DNA of 44,172 nucleotides from an uncultured Candidatus Saccharibacteria bacterium (GCA_938041555.1 CALIAC010000013.1:1-44172), one strand, 5' to 3'; shown: positions 1 through 8,643, counted from the stretch's first letter. Notes: generated by a model from the letters alone, not told the origin. A program made the numbers and translations.

Positions 1-95
1 ACCCAAACCCCTACACACCAGATGATCAGTTGGATCCTGGTACTGATCGGTTGATACCCTACCGTCTTGGACTTGAGTACGAAGTGTTGGATTAG
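1..95 (+). CDS. C-terminal end of an unknown protein (partial)
   Basis: The window opens inside a reading frame whose first full codon is at base 3 and which ends with TAG at 93-95. The last residues read like a real protein tail (NPYTPDDQLDPGTDRLIPYR, then LGLEYEVLD), rich in Asp, Pro and Tyr. The other two forward frames stop sooner or read less like protein. Family unknown, because only about 30 residues are visible. It converges on the HtrA-type gene. Confidence 0.5.
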   Translation, partial: PNPYTPDDQLDPGTDRLIPYRLGLEYEVLD

Positions 96-103
96 AGGTA
101 ACA

Positions 104-138
104 AGTGGGGAGTATAGCGCCTCGCTCTACTCCCCACT
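104..138. terminator. Hairpin between convergent genes
   Basis: AGTGGGGAGT (104-113) pairs perfectly with ACTCCCCACT (129-138) across a 15-nt loop. It sits just after the partial forward gene and covers the stop codon of the reverse HtrA-type gene. Neither strand has a strong U-tract, so it may act as a weak terminator or as a 3'-end stabiliser for both convergent transcripts. Confidence 0.5.
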
Positions 139-1332
139 CTCTCCACCCTGATACTCACTCAGTGTCGCGCGCACAACGCGCTCTTTGCCGTCACGGAGGA
201 TGGTGAGGGCTACGACATCGCCAGGCTGGTATTCGCCAATCAAACTCGAGACGTCGCCTTGCTTACCCACAACGAGGCTATTGATCTTGGTAATTACATC
301 CTTTTCACGGAGGCCGGCTTTGTCGGCTGGGCTGCCTGCTACAATCGCGCTCTTGTCGCCACTTGTCATCACATACGCGCCTTCCTTCGCCGAAGCACCG
401 ACCTGCTTGGCAACATCCGGCGTGAGCATTACATAGCGCGCCCCAAGGTAGGCTCGGCGCACTCCCTTGCCAGCCAAGACCGACTTGAGTGTCCCCTTCA
501 TCGCATTGACAGGAATAGCAAAGCTAATACCCTGAGCGTTTGTTGCCACTGCTACATTGATGCCAATCACCTGCCCCGAGCGGTTAAGCAACGGCCCACC
601 AGAATTACCAGAATTCACGGCAGCATCGGTTTGGATAAGATCAGTTAGGCTTTCCGTTCGCTGGGTGCTATTGCCTGAGGTAGAGGCCGTGACAGGTCGC
701 CCTTTACCAGAGATGATACCGCTGGTGACGGTGTTTTGGTAGCGGCCCAGTGCGTTGCCGATCGCCACGACCGACTGGCCCACCCGCACTGTTGCTGAAT
801 CGCCCAGTGATAGTGGCGTGAGCACTGTGTTACCCACCTCAAGCTTAAGGTAAGCAATGTCATTGAGCGGGTCCTCACCCACCACCCGGACGTCATCATA
901 CCGCGTGCCGTCCGAAGCAATGACGCGGATGGAGCTTGCCTTAGACACAACGTGCTTGTTTGTGACGATGTAGCCATCTTTGCTGACGATAATGCCCGTG
1001 CCCGCCGCCGCTGATTGGCGAGTGGTGGTGCGGAGCGATGATGATTCTTCGATATTGGTGATGATAGACACGACGCTCTTTGACGCTTTGTCGGCGACAT
1101 TGGCCACCGCAGATTCGTCAGCGGTAGGAGCGAGGTTACCATCGGTGCTAACCTGATCGCGCTCAGTGACGGTCGCATTGCGATCAATCGCCCGCAAATA
1201 CACCCACATCGCCATCGCCACGACAAAGACAAGGGCAAGCGCGCCCGCTGCAATAATGGACATAATTTTTGATTGGCGTACGGCACGCGCCGCCCGCTGG
1301 TCTTGCGCTGTCATCTGCGGTTGTTGATTCAT
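127..1332 (-). CDS. HtrA/DegP-type membrane-anchored serine protease with PDZ domain
   Basis: Predicted S1C-family protease of 401 aa for quality control or processing of envelope proteins. A short basic cytoplasmic tail is followed by one membrane helix at about residues 25-45, so the protease domain should face outward. The trypsin triad is visible: His in TNKHVV, Asp in NDIAYLKL and Ser in NSGNSGGPLL. A single C-terminal PDZ domain follows (GSPADKAGLREKDVITKING-like region near residue 335). The ATG at 1332 is preferred over the upstream ATG at 1362 because AAGGGGAAAAGAGG lies just before it. It is followed after a 39-nt gap by nothing co-directional downstream; the reverse membrane-protein gene (1372-2154) lies upstream and could be cotranscribed. 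Domain calls come from family knowledge; the exact substrate is unknown. Confidence 0.9.
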   Translation of the reverse strand: MNQQPQMTAQDQRAARAVRQSKIMSIIAAGALALVFVVAMAMWVYLRAIDRNATVTERDQVSTDGNLAPTADESAVANVADKASKSVVSIITNIEESSSLRTTTRQSAAAGTGIIVSKDGYIVTNKHVVSKASSIRVIASDGTRYDDVRVVGEDPLNDIAYLKLEVGNTVLTPLSLGDSATVRVGQSVVAIGNALGRYQNTVTSGIISGKGRPVTASTSGNSTQRTESLTDLIQTDAAVNSGNSGGPLLNRSGQVIGINVAVATNAQGISFAIPVNAMKGTLKSVLAGKGVRRAYLGARYVMLTPDVAKQVGASAKEGAYVMTSGDKSAIVAGSPADKAGLREKDVITKINSLVVGKQGDVSSLIGEYQPGDVVALTILRDGKERVVRATLSEYQGGESGE

Positions 1333-1371
1333 AACCTCTTTTCCCCTTACCCTTTTTCTCACTTGCCTCGG

Positions 1372-2154
1372 CTACGCAAGGCCAGTGGCGCTGAGGCTGT
1401 TAAACAACAGCAAAAGCGTCAGCACAAGCCCAACCGCCAGTGTCGATGGCAAAACAATATCTGCCCCGCGCACCACACCATGCTGATAGTAGCTATTATA
1501 GGCACGCTCACACACAAAGCCAAAGAGCACCAAAAAGAGCGGCAACTGCGCAAGCTTGATCGCCCCCAGACCAGAGATAGTATAGGCAAACATCCAGTGA
1601 TAGCTCACCCAGCCAAGCTCCGCAAAGATCGTTGCGGTAATGAGCGCGTAGGTACGCGTGAGTGGTTCCTCATAGCTACCAAGAATATGCCGCGCAGCAC
1701 AGTATCCCAGTACCCACAGCGGTAGCACAACCAGGGCGGCATCCCACCGATAGGAGCTCATAGCAAGAGCCGTCGCCCCAACAAAGACACCAACACCCGC
1801 CTGAATAGCCACCGAACGGCGATCCGATCGTGGCTTGAGCACCACCAGCCACAATGCATGCAGCACTGCCAAGACAACCTGTAGCCAGATCACTCCACTA
1901 GCAGCATACATCAACATTACAACACTAATACCTACCGTGAGGTCGATCATATTTGCCACAATATTGGCAAGCCAAAAGCGTGGCCGCACTGCGAGCGCGC
2001 GCCACTTACTCGCAATCACCAGTGCCAACGCGAGCCAAGGCGACTGGACCTCTAGGACGATCAAAAACAGCAGCGTCGCGAGGCCAAGATTGAGCGCCAC
2101 ATAAACGACCTCACTGACTCGAGACTGACGATGTGTACCATGCAAAAAATCCAT
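1372..2154 (-). CDS. Multi-span membrane protein, function unknown
   Basis: A 260-aa, very hydrophobic protein. About six to eight membrane helices can be drawn (for example LNLGLATLLFLIVLEV, MIDLTVGISVVMLMYAASGV, LQVVLAVLHALWLVVL, and TLAVGLVLTLLLLF near the C-terminus). Polar residues W, R and Y cluster in the loops (SYRWDAALVVLPLW, YNSYYQHG). I do not recognise a transporter signature. The start at 2154 is supported by TATAAT placed 8 nt upstream, which predicts an almost leaderless mRNA. The HtrA-type gene follows 39 nt after its stop on the same strand, so the two may be transcribed together and act in the same envelope process; that link is an inference. Confidence 0.75.
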   Translation of the reverse strand: MDFLHGTHRQSRVSEVVYVALNLGLATLLFLIVLEVQSPWLALALVIASKWRALAVRPRFWLANIVANMIDLTVGISVVMLMYAASGVIWLQVVLAVLHALWLVVLKPRSDRRSVAIQAGVGVFVGATALAMSSYRWDAALVVLPLWVLGYCAARHILGSYEEPLTRTYALITATIFAELGWVSYHWMFAYTISGLGAIKLAQLPLFLVLFGFVCERAYNSYYQHGVVRGADIVLPSTLAVGLVLTLLLLFNSLSATGLA

Positions 2155-2317
2155 TGCCTTTTATTATACCATTTTGGGCGAAAAAATAAGAGCCTAGGGC
2201 GAAAACATTCTACTCTCTACTGTACTGGCTGTGCTAGTCCCGTAGTTTGTCCTGCCACGCCTAAGTTTGCAGAGTCTCCCCATAAGATCGCACGCCGCTT
2301 CTCTCGCATTTCATCCG

Positions 2318-2452
2318 GTGGAGCGTGAAATTGATTGTAATAAATGTGCTTTTTTAGATAAGTGTAAGAGAGTTGATGCCCGAGGAGCGCTAGCTCTTGT
2401 TGCAATTTATCAGAAGGAAGGTGAAACAAATACTGAGGAAGAAGAATTATAA
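2318..2452 (+). CDS. Possible 44-aa Cys-containing microprotein
   Basis: From a GTG at 2318 this frame encodes about 44 aa with a C-x2-C-x5-C cluster (CNKCAFLDKC), then a helix-like stretch and an acidic tail (EEEEL). Codon use is more A+T-rich than the neighbours. No Shine-Dalgarno sequence is visible, and a reverse frame of similar length overlaps it, so it may be chance. It lies in the 358-base gap between the divergent genes at 2154 and 2514, where I see no other gene. Confidence 0.25.
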   Translation: MEREIDCNKCAFLDKCKRVDARGALALVAIYQKEGETNTEEEEL

Positions 2453-2475
2453 GATTCAGGCAGTATTTGCTTTGT

Positions 2476-2513
2476 TTGACTCAACCATACTATAAGTTCT
2501 ATACTTATTATAT
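2476..2513 (+). promoter_or_regulatory. Promoter giving a near-leaderless transcript
   Basis: TTGACT (2476-2481), 18-nt spacer, TATACT (2500-2505), then 8 nt to the ATG at 2514. Both hexamers are close to the sigma70 consensus. Confidence 0.65.
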
Positions 2514-2903
2514 ATGACAAGCAAATTCCATTTTCGCAACACCAAGCAACACTGGGTGGCCGCCGCCGTCCTCGCACCTCTCCTTCTTATTACTGTACCG
2601 GTGACTGCCTTTATATTGGCTGGCTATATTGGCAGCGAGATGCCGCTGCGCTTCCCATCAGGTTCGTACAAAGAGGTGTTGAATGTACGGCAAGTGACCG
2701 ATCGCAAGCTATTCGATGCAGTCGCTCAGTGCTTTGCTGGCCGCGGGTTGCCACATCGCATCATAAAGAACTCATCAATCCAGGTTCAGGAATCACTCTT
2801 TCGTACCAGCATCATGCGCTGCTATGACGAACTCAGCGATGCAAAGCTCTCCACCCAGGATCCTGAGTGGACGAAGACGCAACAGTTTTGGCATGGGCGA
2901 TAG
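2514..2903 (+). CDS. Small membrane-anchored protein, function unknown
   Basis: A 129-aa protein with a basic N-terminus, one hydrophobic segment at about residues 17-39 (VLAPLLLITVPVTAFILAGY) and a soluble domain of about 85 residues outside the membrane. Two Cys (in AQCFAGRG and IMRCYDEL) lie about 30 residues apart in the soluble part and could form a disulfide if it is extracytoplasmic. No family recognised. The start is supported by the promoter directly before the ATG; there is no Shine-Dalgarno sequence. It converges on the LCP-family gene. Confidence 0.65.
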   Translation: MTSKFHFRNTKQHWVAAAVLAPLLLITVPVTAFILAGYIGSEMPLRFPSGSYKEVLNVRQVTDRKLFDAVAQCFAGRGLPHRIIKNSSIQVQESLFRTSIMRCYDELSDAKLSTQDPEWTKTQQFWHGR

Positions 2904-2977
2904 GTACTTGATGGAGATATTTTGTATCTCGCAGCTTAGCCGCACAACTCGTCTTGGGTAAAGCTAAGGCTGGGTAA

Positions 2978-3007
2978 TGCAGGAGTGGTGCAAGCACCAC
3001 CACTGCA
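2978..3007. repeat. Intergenic palindrome between convergent genes
   Basis: TGCAG (2978) pairs with CTGCA (3003-3007), and GTGGTGC (2985-2991) with GCACCAC (2994-3000), with a two-base mismatch between the blocks. Its position between the 3' ends of convergent genes suggests a shared transcript-end hairpin, although no U-tract follows. Confidence 0.5.
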
Positions 3008-3013
3008 CACTCA

Positions 3014-4756
3014 CTAATCGCTAATTGCCGACGAGGTGCCCGTGGTGGACTGGCCAACCACCACGACAAACTGCGTGTGGCTGCCAGTAGCTACCGGTGG
3101 TGTGCCAGTAGTAGCCTGAGCATGATAGATCGACTCTAGCTTGGCCTTCGTGTTCGGTGCACTAGCTCTCCCAGCCACTTGGTAGATCTTGTTGCTCCCT
3201 GCGCTGCCGCTACTTGGAGCGTTATCAATACTATCAATAACCATGCCAAGCTTCTCTAGCTTGTCTGCCTCACGCTTGGCCACCCCTGATGCACCCGATG
3301 CATTGAGGACGACAACATGGGCCGACTCCTTAGATACATCCGTGGCATTGAGTGTCTTGTTGATGTACGCTTGGATCTGGCTATAATCGTATGTGCCAGC
3401 TGCGGGTACGACCGAGCTAATACCACCAACCGTCTGCGCCACCACTAGGTCACCAACGGTTGTGTTTAGTAGGCTCACACTCTTGATAGCGTCACTCTTA
3501 ATATTTTGCCCCAACGACATAAGTGTACGGATCTCACTTGTCTCAAAGTTAGTCCGGAGGTTCTTACCTAGCGCATCAATGATCCCCGTCACCGCACCAA
3601 AGTTCGCCAGGGTACCAGCGCTCGTTGCCTTTTCTTTGATAGCCACGAGCACCTTCTGTTGGTTCTTCTCGCGGTCGAAGTTAGACTGCTCGAAGCCATA
3701 CGATATACCTGAGGCACCGCGTGCCTGCGCTAGGTAGAGTGCGTGCTCAGCGTCGAGATCAACTGGCCCGTTGGGGTAGTCGATAAAGTGACCATTCGGC
3801 GGGCAGTTCTTGACCATCGTGGCATGGCTTGCGCGAGGGTTTCCGCCCCGACACTTCCAGTCGAAGTTACCATCCATCTGGCCACGAGGGTCACGGCTCT
3901 CAATTGTTACTTTGATGCCACCCAGTGCCGAGACGAGGTCGCGCAGCACGGTGTAGTTCACATGCACACTGTATTGCAAGTCCAGCCCCACGATATTGCC
4001 AAAGAACTTGCGCGAAGCGGCTTGGCGCTCATCCTCTGCCTCGGTGCTCGACCAATCACTATTAACGCAGTTGAAGTACTCATTGATCTTACCTGCATTG
4101 CCAGAGTTACACGACCGGCGATATTTGACGTAGAGGTCACGCGGGATGCTAATCATATAGGCATCCTTCTTGCTCTGGCTAATACTCAAGATCATGATGG
4201 AGTCAGTCAGGTACGACCCCTCATGGCCTGGGTCGTCCTCCGATGTACCAAGCAAGAGGATATTACTCCGGCCATTGCTATCTGCCTTGAGCTCCTTTTG
4301 TTGAATCAAGCCAAAGATATCACCCTTAAAGATATGTGAGCTCGCCATAAAGGCCCGCCACAGCAGCATCGCACCAAAGCCAACACCAATGATGACGAGG
4401 GCGATGATAATGCGCTTGATCCATTTGCGCCGCGTCGATTGCGGCTTCTTGCGGCCTTTGCGGCCTCGCTTGCCACTGCCCTGCTCGAGGTCAGCAAATA
4501 TATTATCGCTCGGATTGATGTCAAAGTCGGTTAGGCTACTGCTGGGGTTGTTGGTGCTAATAGACGCACTGCGGCGCGGCGCATAATTCCTCGGCTGCTC
4601 TGCTGTGGCCAGGCTGCGACCAGAGCCAGCCGTGCCCGTCATCGAGCGGCCCATCCGCGGCATCGAGCCATCGGCACGACGAAGCGAGCGAGGGCGCCTA
4701 TCCACCGCCCCGCTACTCTGCGACCGAAAACCATCTATCGAATTGCGACCCGCCAT
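3014..4756 (-). CDS. LytR-CpsA-Psr (LCP) family protein with LytR_C domain
   Basis: LCP enzymes transfer polyprenyl-phosphate-linked glycopolymers to peptidoglycan outside the cell. This 580-aa protein has a long, basic, low-complexity cytoplasmic tail (about 1-128, with KRGRKGRKK just before the membrane), one helix (about 129-150, IIIALVIIGVGFGAMLLW) and an extracellular LCP domain. LCP hallmarks include NILLLGTSEDD, YLTDSIMILS and MISIPRDLYV, with the Asp and Arg that bind the diphosphate lipid. A C-terminal LytR_C domain follows (VVVLNASGASGVAKREADKL). The tail is unusually long for the family. TATAGT lies 11 nt before the ATG. It may ligate a surface polymer used in contact with a host cell; that role is an inference. 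Confidence 0.9.
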   Translation of the reverse strand: MAGRNSIDGFRSQSSGAVDRRPRSLRRADGSMPRMGRSMTGTAGSGRSLATAEQPRNYAPRRSASISTNNPSSSLTDFDINPSDNIFADLEQGSGKRGRKGRKKPQSTRRKWIKRIIIALVIIGVGFGAMLLWRAFMASSHIFKGDIFGLIQQKELKADSNGRSNILLLGTSEDDPGHEGSYLTDSIMILSISQSKKDAYMISIPRDLYVKYRRSCNSGNAGKINEYFNCVNSDWSSTEAEDERQAASRKFFGNIVGLDLQYSVHVNYTVLRDLVSALGGIKVTIESRDPRGQMDGNFDWKCRGGNPRASHATMVKNCPPNGHFIDYPNGPVDLDAEHALYLAQARGASGISYGFEQSNFDREKNQQKVLVAIKEKATSAGTLANFGAVTGIIDALGKNLRTNFETSEIRTLMSLGQNIKSDAIKSVSLLNTTVGDLVVAQTVGGISSVVPAAGTYDYSQIQAYINKTLNATDVSKESAHVVVLNASGASGVAKREADKLEKLGMVIDSIDNAPSSGSAGSNKIYQVAGRASAPNTKAKLESIYHAQATTGTPPVATGSHTQFVVVVGQSTTGTSSAISD

Positions 4757-4947
4757 AAACTCTCTCTACTATACTGGATCTGCCCCAAAAAATAAATACG
4801 AAACCGCGCCCAAACTTGCACTTTGCAAGCCAAAAATGCCGCGAGAGACTGTGGTCGAGTGGCATCATGCTGCACGCATCGACAAAAAGAAGTATTTCGC
4901 ACAAGCAACAAGGCCCCGCCTCGCCCAACCAATATTTTGCCATAGTC

Positions 4948-4976
4948 TTGACACGCCTGTCATATATTGATATATA
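4948..4976 (+). promoter_or_regulatory. Strong sigma70-type promoter for the 5047 gene
   Basis: A perfect TTGACA (4948-4953), 17-nt spacer and TATATA (4971-4976), leaving an expected leader of about 64 nt. It lies in the 290-base gap between divergent genes; I see no other feature there. Confidence 0.7.
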
Positions 4977-5046
4977 TATTAATCTTTTGCGCCGACCCGC
5001 AGGAGATGGCACATTTCCACCCAGAATTGAAAAGGGAGTGATTACC

Positions 5047-5832
5047 ATGGCTCTGTTCATGGCTATTCTCGCGACTATTGTTGGGATCTTTGTTGCATTG
5101 TACATCTTCATTTACACCACCGCGAATGTTGATGTTGATGATGAACACCTTGGAAGGCGTCTACTCACCAATCTTGCAAAGGCTATAGCGATAGTCACCG
5201 TAATGTACGTTGCCGCCAACTTCACCGTCTATCACTGGACGGGCAACAGCAAAATATCGGAAAGAGAAAAGGACATGACGCTTGCCGAGGCCACAGCCCT
5301 GTACGGCCTCAAGAGCGACGCCGAGTATCCTTTTGATCTTGGCGATCGTATTGCTGGTACTGCCGGTAGTATAACAACGAGAGGTGGTTACTTCTACCTC
5401 TACAGTACAAGCAGCTGGTCACCAGCTTCGAGCCTCTCGGTTGGCTTCACAGCCAATGGAAAAAGTTATATCTTCGAGATTCCAATGTCTCAAATAACTT
5501 TTATTCAGTCTGAGACCGCTAAGCCTTCAATGAAGGTACACATAGGGTACCCCTGGCCCGCTGGTAAGTATACAATCCGCGATACCTACAGCGCTTGCAA
5601 GAAACGTGTTCACTATGGCTGGTGGATGTGTGAAAACCACCACCTCAAGACAGAGACGACCGCGCGTGTGGATAGTGAGCTGCCTAGTCTTATCCAGACG
5701 GCGTTTAGCAAGTCCAGTAGCACCCATGCTACTATCACCCTTTCTCCCGAGCAATACAATTTGCTCCTCCGGGGCGGAAACCCCGCTCCGTCATCAACCT
5801 CGCGTCGAGCCTCACAGTATGCGCTCCGCTAG
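5047..5832 (+). CDS. Membrane protein with an extracytoplasmic domain, function unknown
   Basis: A 261-aa protein with two membrane helices at about residues 3-24 and 44-62, then about 200 residues of soluble domain rich in Ser, Thr and Tyr. Two Cys about 18 residues apart (YSACKKRVHYG, WWMCENHH) could form a disulfide. The frame is open upstream to 4816, but the ATG at 5047 is chosen because GGGAG (5034-5038) lies in front of it and the perfect promoter starts transcription only at about 4983. No family recognised. Terminated by a 12-bp-arm hairpin at the stop codon. Confidence 0.75.
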   Translation: MALFMAILATIVGIFVALYIFIYTTANVDVDDEHLGRRLLTNLAKAIAIVTVMYVAANFTVYHWTGNSKISEREKDMTLAEATALYGLKSDAEYPFDLGDRIAGTAGSITTRGGYFYLYSTSSWSPASSLSVGFTANGKSYIFEIPMSQITFIQSETAKPSMKVHIGYPWPAGKYTIRDTYSACKKRVHYGWWMCENHHLKTETTARVDSELPSLIQTAFSKSSSTHATITLSPEQYNLLLRGGNPAPSSTSRRASQYALR

Positions 5833-5851
5833 GTCGGTGGCGGAGCGCATA
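5818..5851 (+). terminator. Strong hairpin at the end of the 5047 gene
   Basis: TATGCGCTCCGC (5818-5829) pairs with GCGGAGCGCATA (5840-5851), a 12-bp perfect stem with a 10-nt loop that contains the TAG stop. The downstream T-run is poor, so this is a likely but not textbook terminator. Confidence 0.6.
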
Positions 5852-5900
5852 CATTGCAATTATTCCTCCCCTCCGCCCACATTTAGTGATATAATACTTC

Positions 5901-6506
5901 ATGATGGAAGCAAGTTTTTTGACCCGCCACCCCAGGCTCAAGGATATCGGTGGCTTTGTAATTTTTGTGGTGTGCGTCATTGTTGGCACACTCCTTATCA
6001 ATACCTTTGTATTTCGCAGCTTTAGCGTGACTGGCCCAAGCATGGAGCAGACGCTCTACACCGGCGACCGGCTAATTGTCAATCGCCTGCCCGTCACGAT
6101 GGCGCATTTGCAAAACAACTCATATACACCCAAGCGGGGGCAAATTATCGTCTTTAAGAACCCACTCTACAGCCCAGGCAGTGAGGATATGAACCTCGTC
6201 AAGCGGGTCATTGCCTTTGCGGGCGAGCGCGTTACCGTCAAGGATGGGACGCTGACTGTCTATAACAAAGAACACCCCGAGGGCTTCCACCCAGACGACA
6301 GCTGGGATGGCCCTGGCTCTCCCACCAGTGGTGACACAGAGGTGACGGTGCCCGAAGGATCGATTTTTGTAGCGGGCGATCACCGTCAAGGCAGCTACTC
6401 GCTTGACTCACGTAATGGCCTTGGCACCGTGCCACTCTATGATGTGATTGGGCCCGTCAGCCTGCGCCTCTGGCCACTGACGAAGGTTCAAGGGTTTCAG
6501 ATATAG
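5901..6506 (+). CDS. lepB: Signal peptidase I
   Basis: Type I signal peptidase (S26 family), which removes signal peptides from secreted proteins at the outer face of the membrane. The protein is 201 aa: one N-terminal helix (about 14-36), the catalytic Ser in TGPSMEQTL, the general-base Lys in NLVKRVIAFAGERV, and the late motif GDHRQGSYSLDSRNGLG, a close match to the family GDN-x-S-x-DSR box. TATAAT (5890-5895) sits only 5 nt before the first ATG and 8 nt before a second ATG at 5904, so the mRNA should be leaderless and the second ATG is a possible start. The single copy seen here would serve the exported proteins in this window. Confidence 0.93.
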   Translation: MMEASFLTRHPRLKDIGGFVIFVVCVIVGTLLINTFVFRSFSVTGPSMEQTLYTGDRLIVNRLPVTMAHLQNNSYTPKRGQIIVFKNPLYSPGSEDMNLVKRVIAFAGERVTVKDGTLTVYNKEHPEGFHPDDSWDGPGSPTSGDTEVTVPEGSIFVAGDHRQGSYSLDSRNGLGTVPLYDVIGPVSLRLWPLTKVQGFQI

Positions 6507-6537
6507 CATCTTATATCGTTCTGGCGACTTCTCTATC

Positions 6538-6582
6538 ATTACTCTGAATATCTTAGAAATATATTCATTATTACAGAGTAAT
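6538..6582. repeat. Nested inverted repeat after lepB
   Basis: ATTACTCTG (6538-6546) pairs with CAGAGTAAT (6574-6582), and inside it GAATAT pairs with ATATTC. It is an A+T-rich hairpin downstream of lepB, upstream of the main terminator, and may protect the 3' end or be a protein site. Confidence 0.45.
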
Positions 6583-6622
6583 TATTATTACGTATACCAT
6601 CAGGCTTTTGCCAAAAATAAAT

Positions 6623-6652
6623 AAACCTTCTACTCTAAGAAGGTTTTATTAT
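6623..6652. terminator. Bidirectional rho-independent terminator (lepB / parB)
   Basis: AAACCTTCT (6623-6631) and AGAAGGTTT (6638-6646) form a 9-bp stem with a 6-nt loop. T-rich tracts follow on both strands, fitting the convergent lepB and parAB transcripts. Confidence 0.8.
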
Positions 6653-6669
6653 ATACTACTTTTATCTCG

Positions 6670-7584
6670 TTACTTCTCGTCCTGTGTATGCTCAAGCAGG
6701 CCAATAATCCGCTCGAAGTCATCGTCGCTAGTGAAGCGGATAACGATCTGCCCTGCCCCACGGCGGTTGCCACGGATCTGGACTGGCGCACTCAGCTGCT
6801 GCTCAAAGCGCTGGCTAGCAGCTGTATACTGCGGTGGCGGTGCTGGGCGCTGCGCCTTGGCGGTCTTTTGAGCAGAGTCACTTTCCTCGGTACGCTTAAG
6901 AATGGCCAGGTACTGCTCGATTCGCCGCGCGCTCCACTCTTCCTGAATAATCTTAGGCAAAATATCGGCAATTTGCGCTTCATCCAGGCTAATCAGCGGC
7001 CGGACTTGCCCCTCGCTCAGCTTGCCATCAACTACTGCTTGGCGCACTACCTCGGGCAAGCGCAAGAGACGCAGTGTGTTACTCACCGCACTGGGTGACT
7101 TGCCACCAACGCGCTGGCCGATTTGCTCAAGCGTAAGATTGAATTGATCGCGCAGCTTGAGATACGCCGTGGCAGTTTCGATGGCATTGAGGTTTTGGCG
7201 TTGGATATTTTCGATGAGAGAGAGCTCGAGCTTGTGCTGGTCAGATAACGTGCGCACCAGTGCCGGGATCTTCTCCAGCCCCGCCTTGGTGGCAGCTCGG
7301 TAGCGCCGCTCACCAGCCACAATGACATATTTGCCTTTGTTATCAGGGGTGACGACGATGGGCTGCAACACACCGTGGACACGGATGGACTCAGCGAGCT
7401 CATCGAGCAATACTTCATCAAACACCCGGCGTGGCTGAGTGGGGTCGGGCATGATTTCTGCAAGTTTGATTTGGCGCAGGTCACTAATCCGGTCGTCTTG
7501 GTCGGCGGTTGGGTCGAACGATTCGTCCAGCAGCTCCGCCGGAATCAGCGAATCAAACCCCCGCCCTAAACCTCGTTTTGCCAT
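6670..7584 (-). CDS. parB: ParB chromosome-partitioning protein
   Basis: A CTP-dependent DNA clamp that loads at parS sites and works with ParA in chromosome segregation. The 304-aa protein has a basic N-terminus (KRGLGRGFDSLI, likely the ParA-stimulating region), a ParB/Srx domain at about 36-130 with the CTP-binding box GERRYRA, the ENIQRQNLN motif, a HTH region (LTLEQIGQRVGGKSPSAVSN) and a C-terminal dimerisation region. The length is normal. Its ATG directly follows the parA stop codon (TAA-ATG), so the two are translationally coupled. No clear parS (TGTTTCACGTGAAACA-like) was seen in the window. Confidence 0.95.
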   Translation of the reverse strand: MAKRGLGRGFDSLIPAELLDESFDPTADQDDRISDLRQIKLAEIMPDPTQPRRVFDEVLLDELAESIRVHGVLQPIVVTPDNKGKYVIVAGERRYRAATKAGLEKIPALVRTLSDQHKLELSLIENIQRQNLNAIETATAYLKLRDQFNLTLEQIGQRVGGKSPSAVSNTLRLLRLPEVVRQAVVDGKLSEGQVRPLISLDEAQIADILPKIIQEEWSARRIEQYLAILKRTEESDSAQKTAKAQRPAPPPQYTAASQRFEQQLSAPVQIRGNRRGAGQIVIRFTSDDDFERIIGLLEHTQDEK

Positions 7585-8349
7585 TTATACCCCCGTTCGT
7601 TCGATTATTTCTTTCGTCACGGCTTTGTACGCCCGTGCGCCTCGACTAAAGCGATCATATGCCCCAATCGGCGCACCATGGCTCGGAGCCTCAGCCAGGC
7701 GGACATTGCGCGGGATAGACTCCGCAAACACCTTCGCCGGAAAATGCTTCGCAATCTCAGCCAAGACCTGGCTCGAGAGCGATGTGCGACCATCTACCAT
7801 GGTGGGTAGCACCCCAATAAGATCAAGTGTTGGATTCATATTTTTGCGCACCAGCTTCATTGTCTCGAGCAGCTGCCCGAGCCCTTCCAACGCATAGAAT
7901 TCCGCCTGGACTGGCAAGAGCACATAGCGCGCCGCAATGAGCCCATTGACAGTAAGAAGGCTGAGACTTGGTGGGCTGTCGATAATGATATAGTCGTAGC
8001 CAGTTAGTTCATCAATCGCCCCTTTGAGACGGCTAAAACGGTGCTGCGCCTTGGCCAGTTCTACCTCGGCATTAGCCAGCTGCGGCAGAGCGGGCGCGAT
8101 GAAGAGATTCTTATGCTCAGTCGGTTGGATGATATCAGCAAGCTTCTTCTCGCTCTTGACGACCTCTGTCATGGTAGCGTCGAGCAGCTGCTTATCTATG
8201 CCAAGGCCACTTGTGGCATTACCCTGCGGGTCGAAATCGACGACGAGGGTTTTTTTGCCAGCCTTTGCCAAATAATAAGCAACATTAATCGCTGTTGTCG
8301 TTTTGCCAACACCACCTTTTTGATTTGTTACACAAATTACTGCCGTCAT
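7585..8349 (-). CDS. parA: ParA (Soj-type) partition ATPase
   Basis: Deviant Walker A ATPase, 254 aa. It has the signature-lysine P-loop near the N-terminus (NQKGGVGKTTTAINVAYYLA), the switch region VDFDPQGNATSGLG and the Walker B-like IIIDSPPSLSLLT. Its nucleotide-dependent DNA binding drives segregation of ParB-bound origins. TATAAT lies upstream and the leader carries GGAGAGG, although that sits about 20 nt from the ATG. First gene of a parA-parB operon, with a DnaA-box-like sequence about 70 bp upstream, as expected near a chromosomal origin. Confidence 0.95.
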   Translation of the reverse strand: MTAVICVTNQKGGVGKTTTAINVAYYLAKAGKKTLVVDFDPQGNATSGLGIDKQLLDATMTEVVKSEKKLADIIQPTEHKNLFIAPALPQLANAEVELAKAQHRFSRLKGAIDELTGYDYIIIDSPPSLSLLTVNGLIAARYVLLPVQAEFYALEGLGQLLETMKLVRKNMNPTLDLIGVLPTMVDGRTSLSSQVLAEIAKHFPAKVFAESIPRNVRLAEAPSHGAPIGAYDRFSRGARAYKAVTKEIIERTGV

Positions 8350-8643
8350 GTCCCGTATTTCCGTTTATCCTCTCCATTATAGCATAACCCACATTGGTTA
8401 GTGAGGCGAGGTAACAGAGTTATACACAGGATAAGGAGGCTTTTTCGCGTGATTACCTCTGTGGTGTTTACATTATCTACCCAAGGCCTACCTCGCGCTA
8501 CTTCACTATGCTACCCACTCGAGGGTTTTCTTAAGTCTGATCACATTATACCTTCGTGTTGAGAAGAAAATTCGCTACACCCCTCACACTCCTCTAGAGT
8601 AAGGTGACGCAATAGTGACCTAAGAGAAATTAGCGTTGCATAT
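8350..8643. other. Intergenic region upstream of parA with one DnaA-box-like site
   Basis: No gene seen. TTATACACA (8420-8428) fits the DnaA-box form TTATNCACA. It lies within the loop of a GAGGTAA (8408-8414) / TTACCTC (8453-8459) inverted repeat. The parA promoter TATAAT (reverse strand) is at the parA end. Only one good box was found, so this alone does not make an origin. Confidence 0.4.

Noticed and set aside
2217..2429. Reverse open frame of 70 codons with TTG start
   Set aside because: TTG start without ribosome-binding site or -10; sequence has no conserved feature and overlaps the better-looking Cys-containing forward frame.
4816..5046. N-terminal extension of the 5047 gene
   Set aside because: Upstream of the predicted transcription start at about 4983 and not protein-like; the ATG at 5047 has GGGAG in front.
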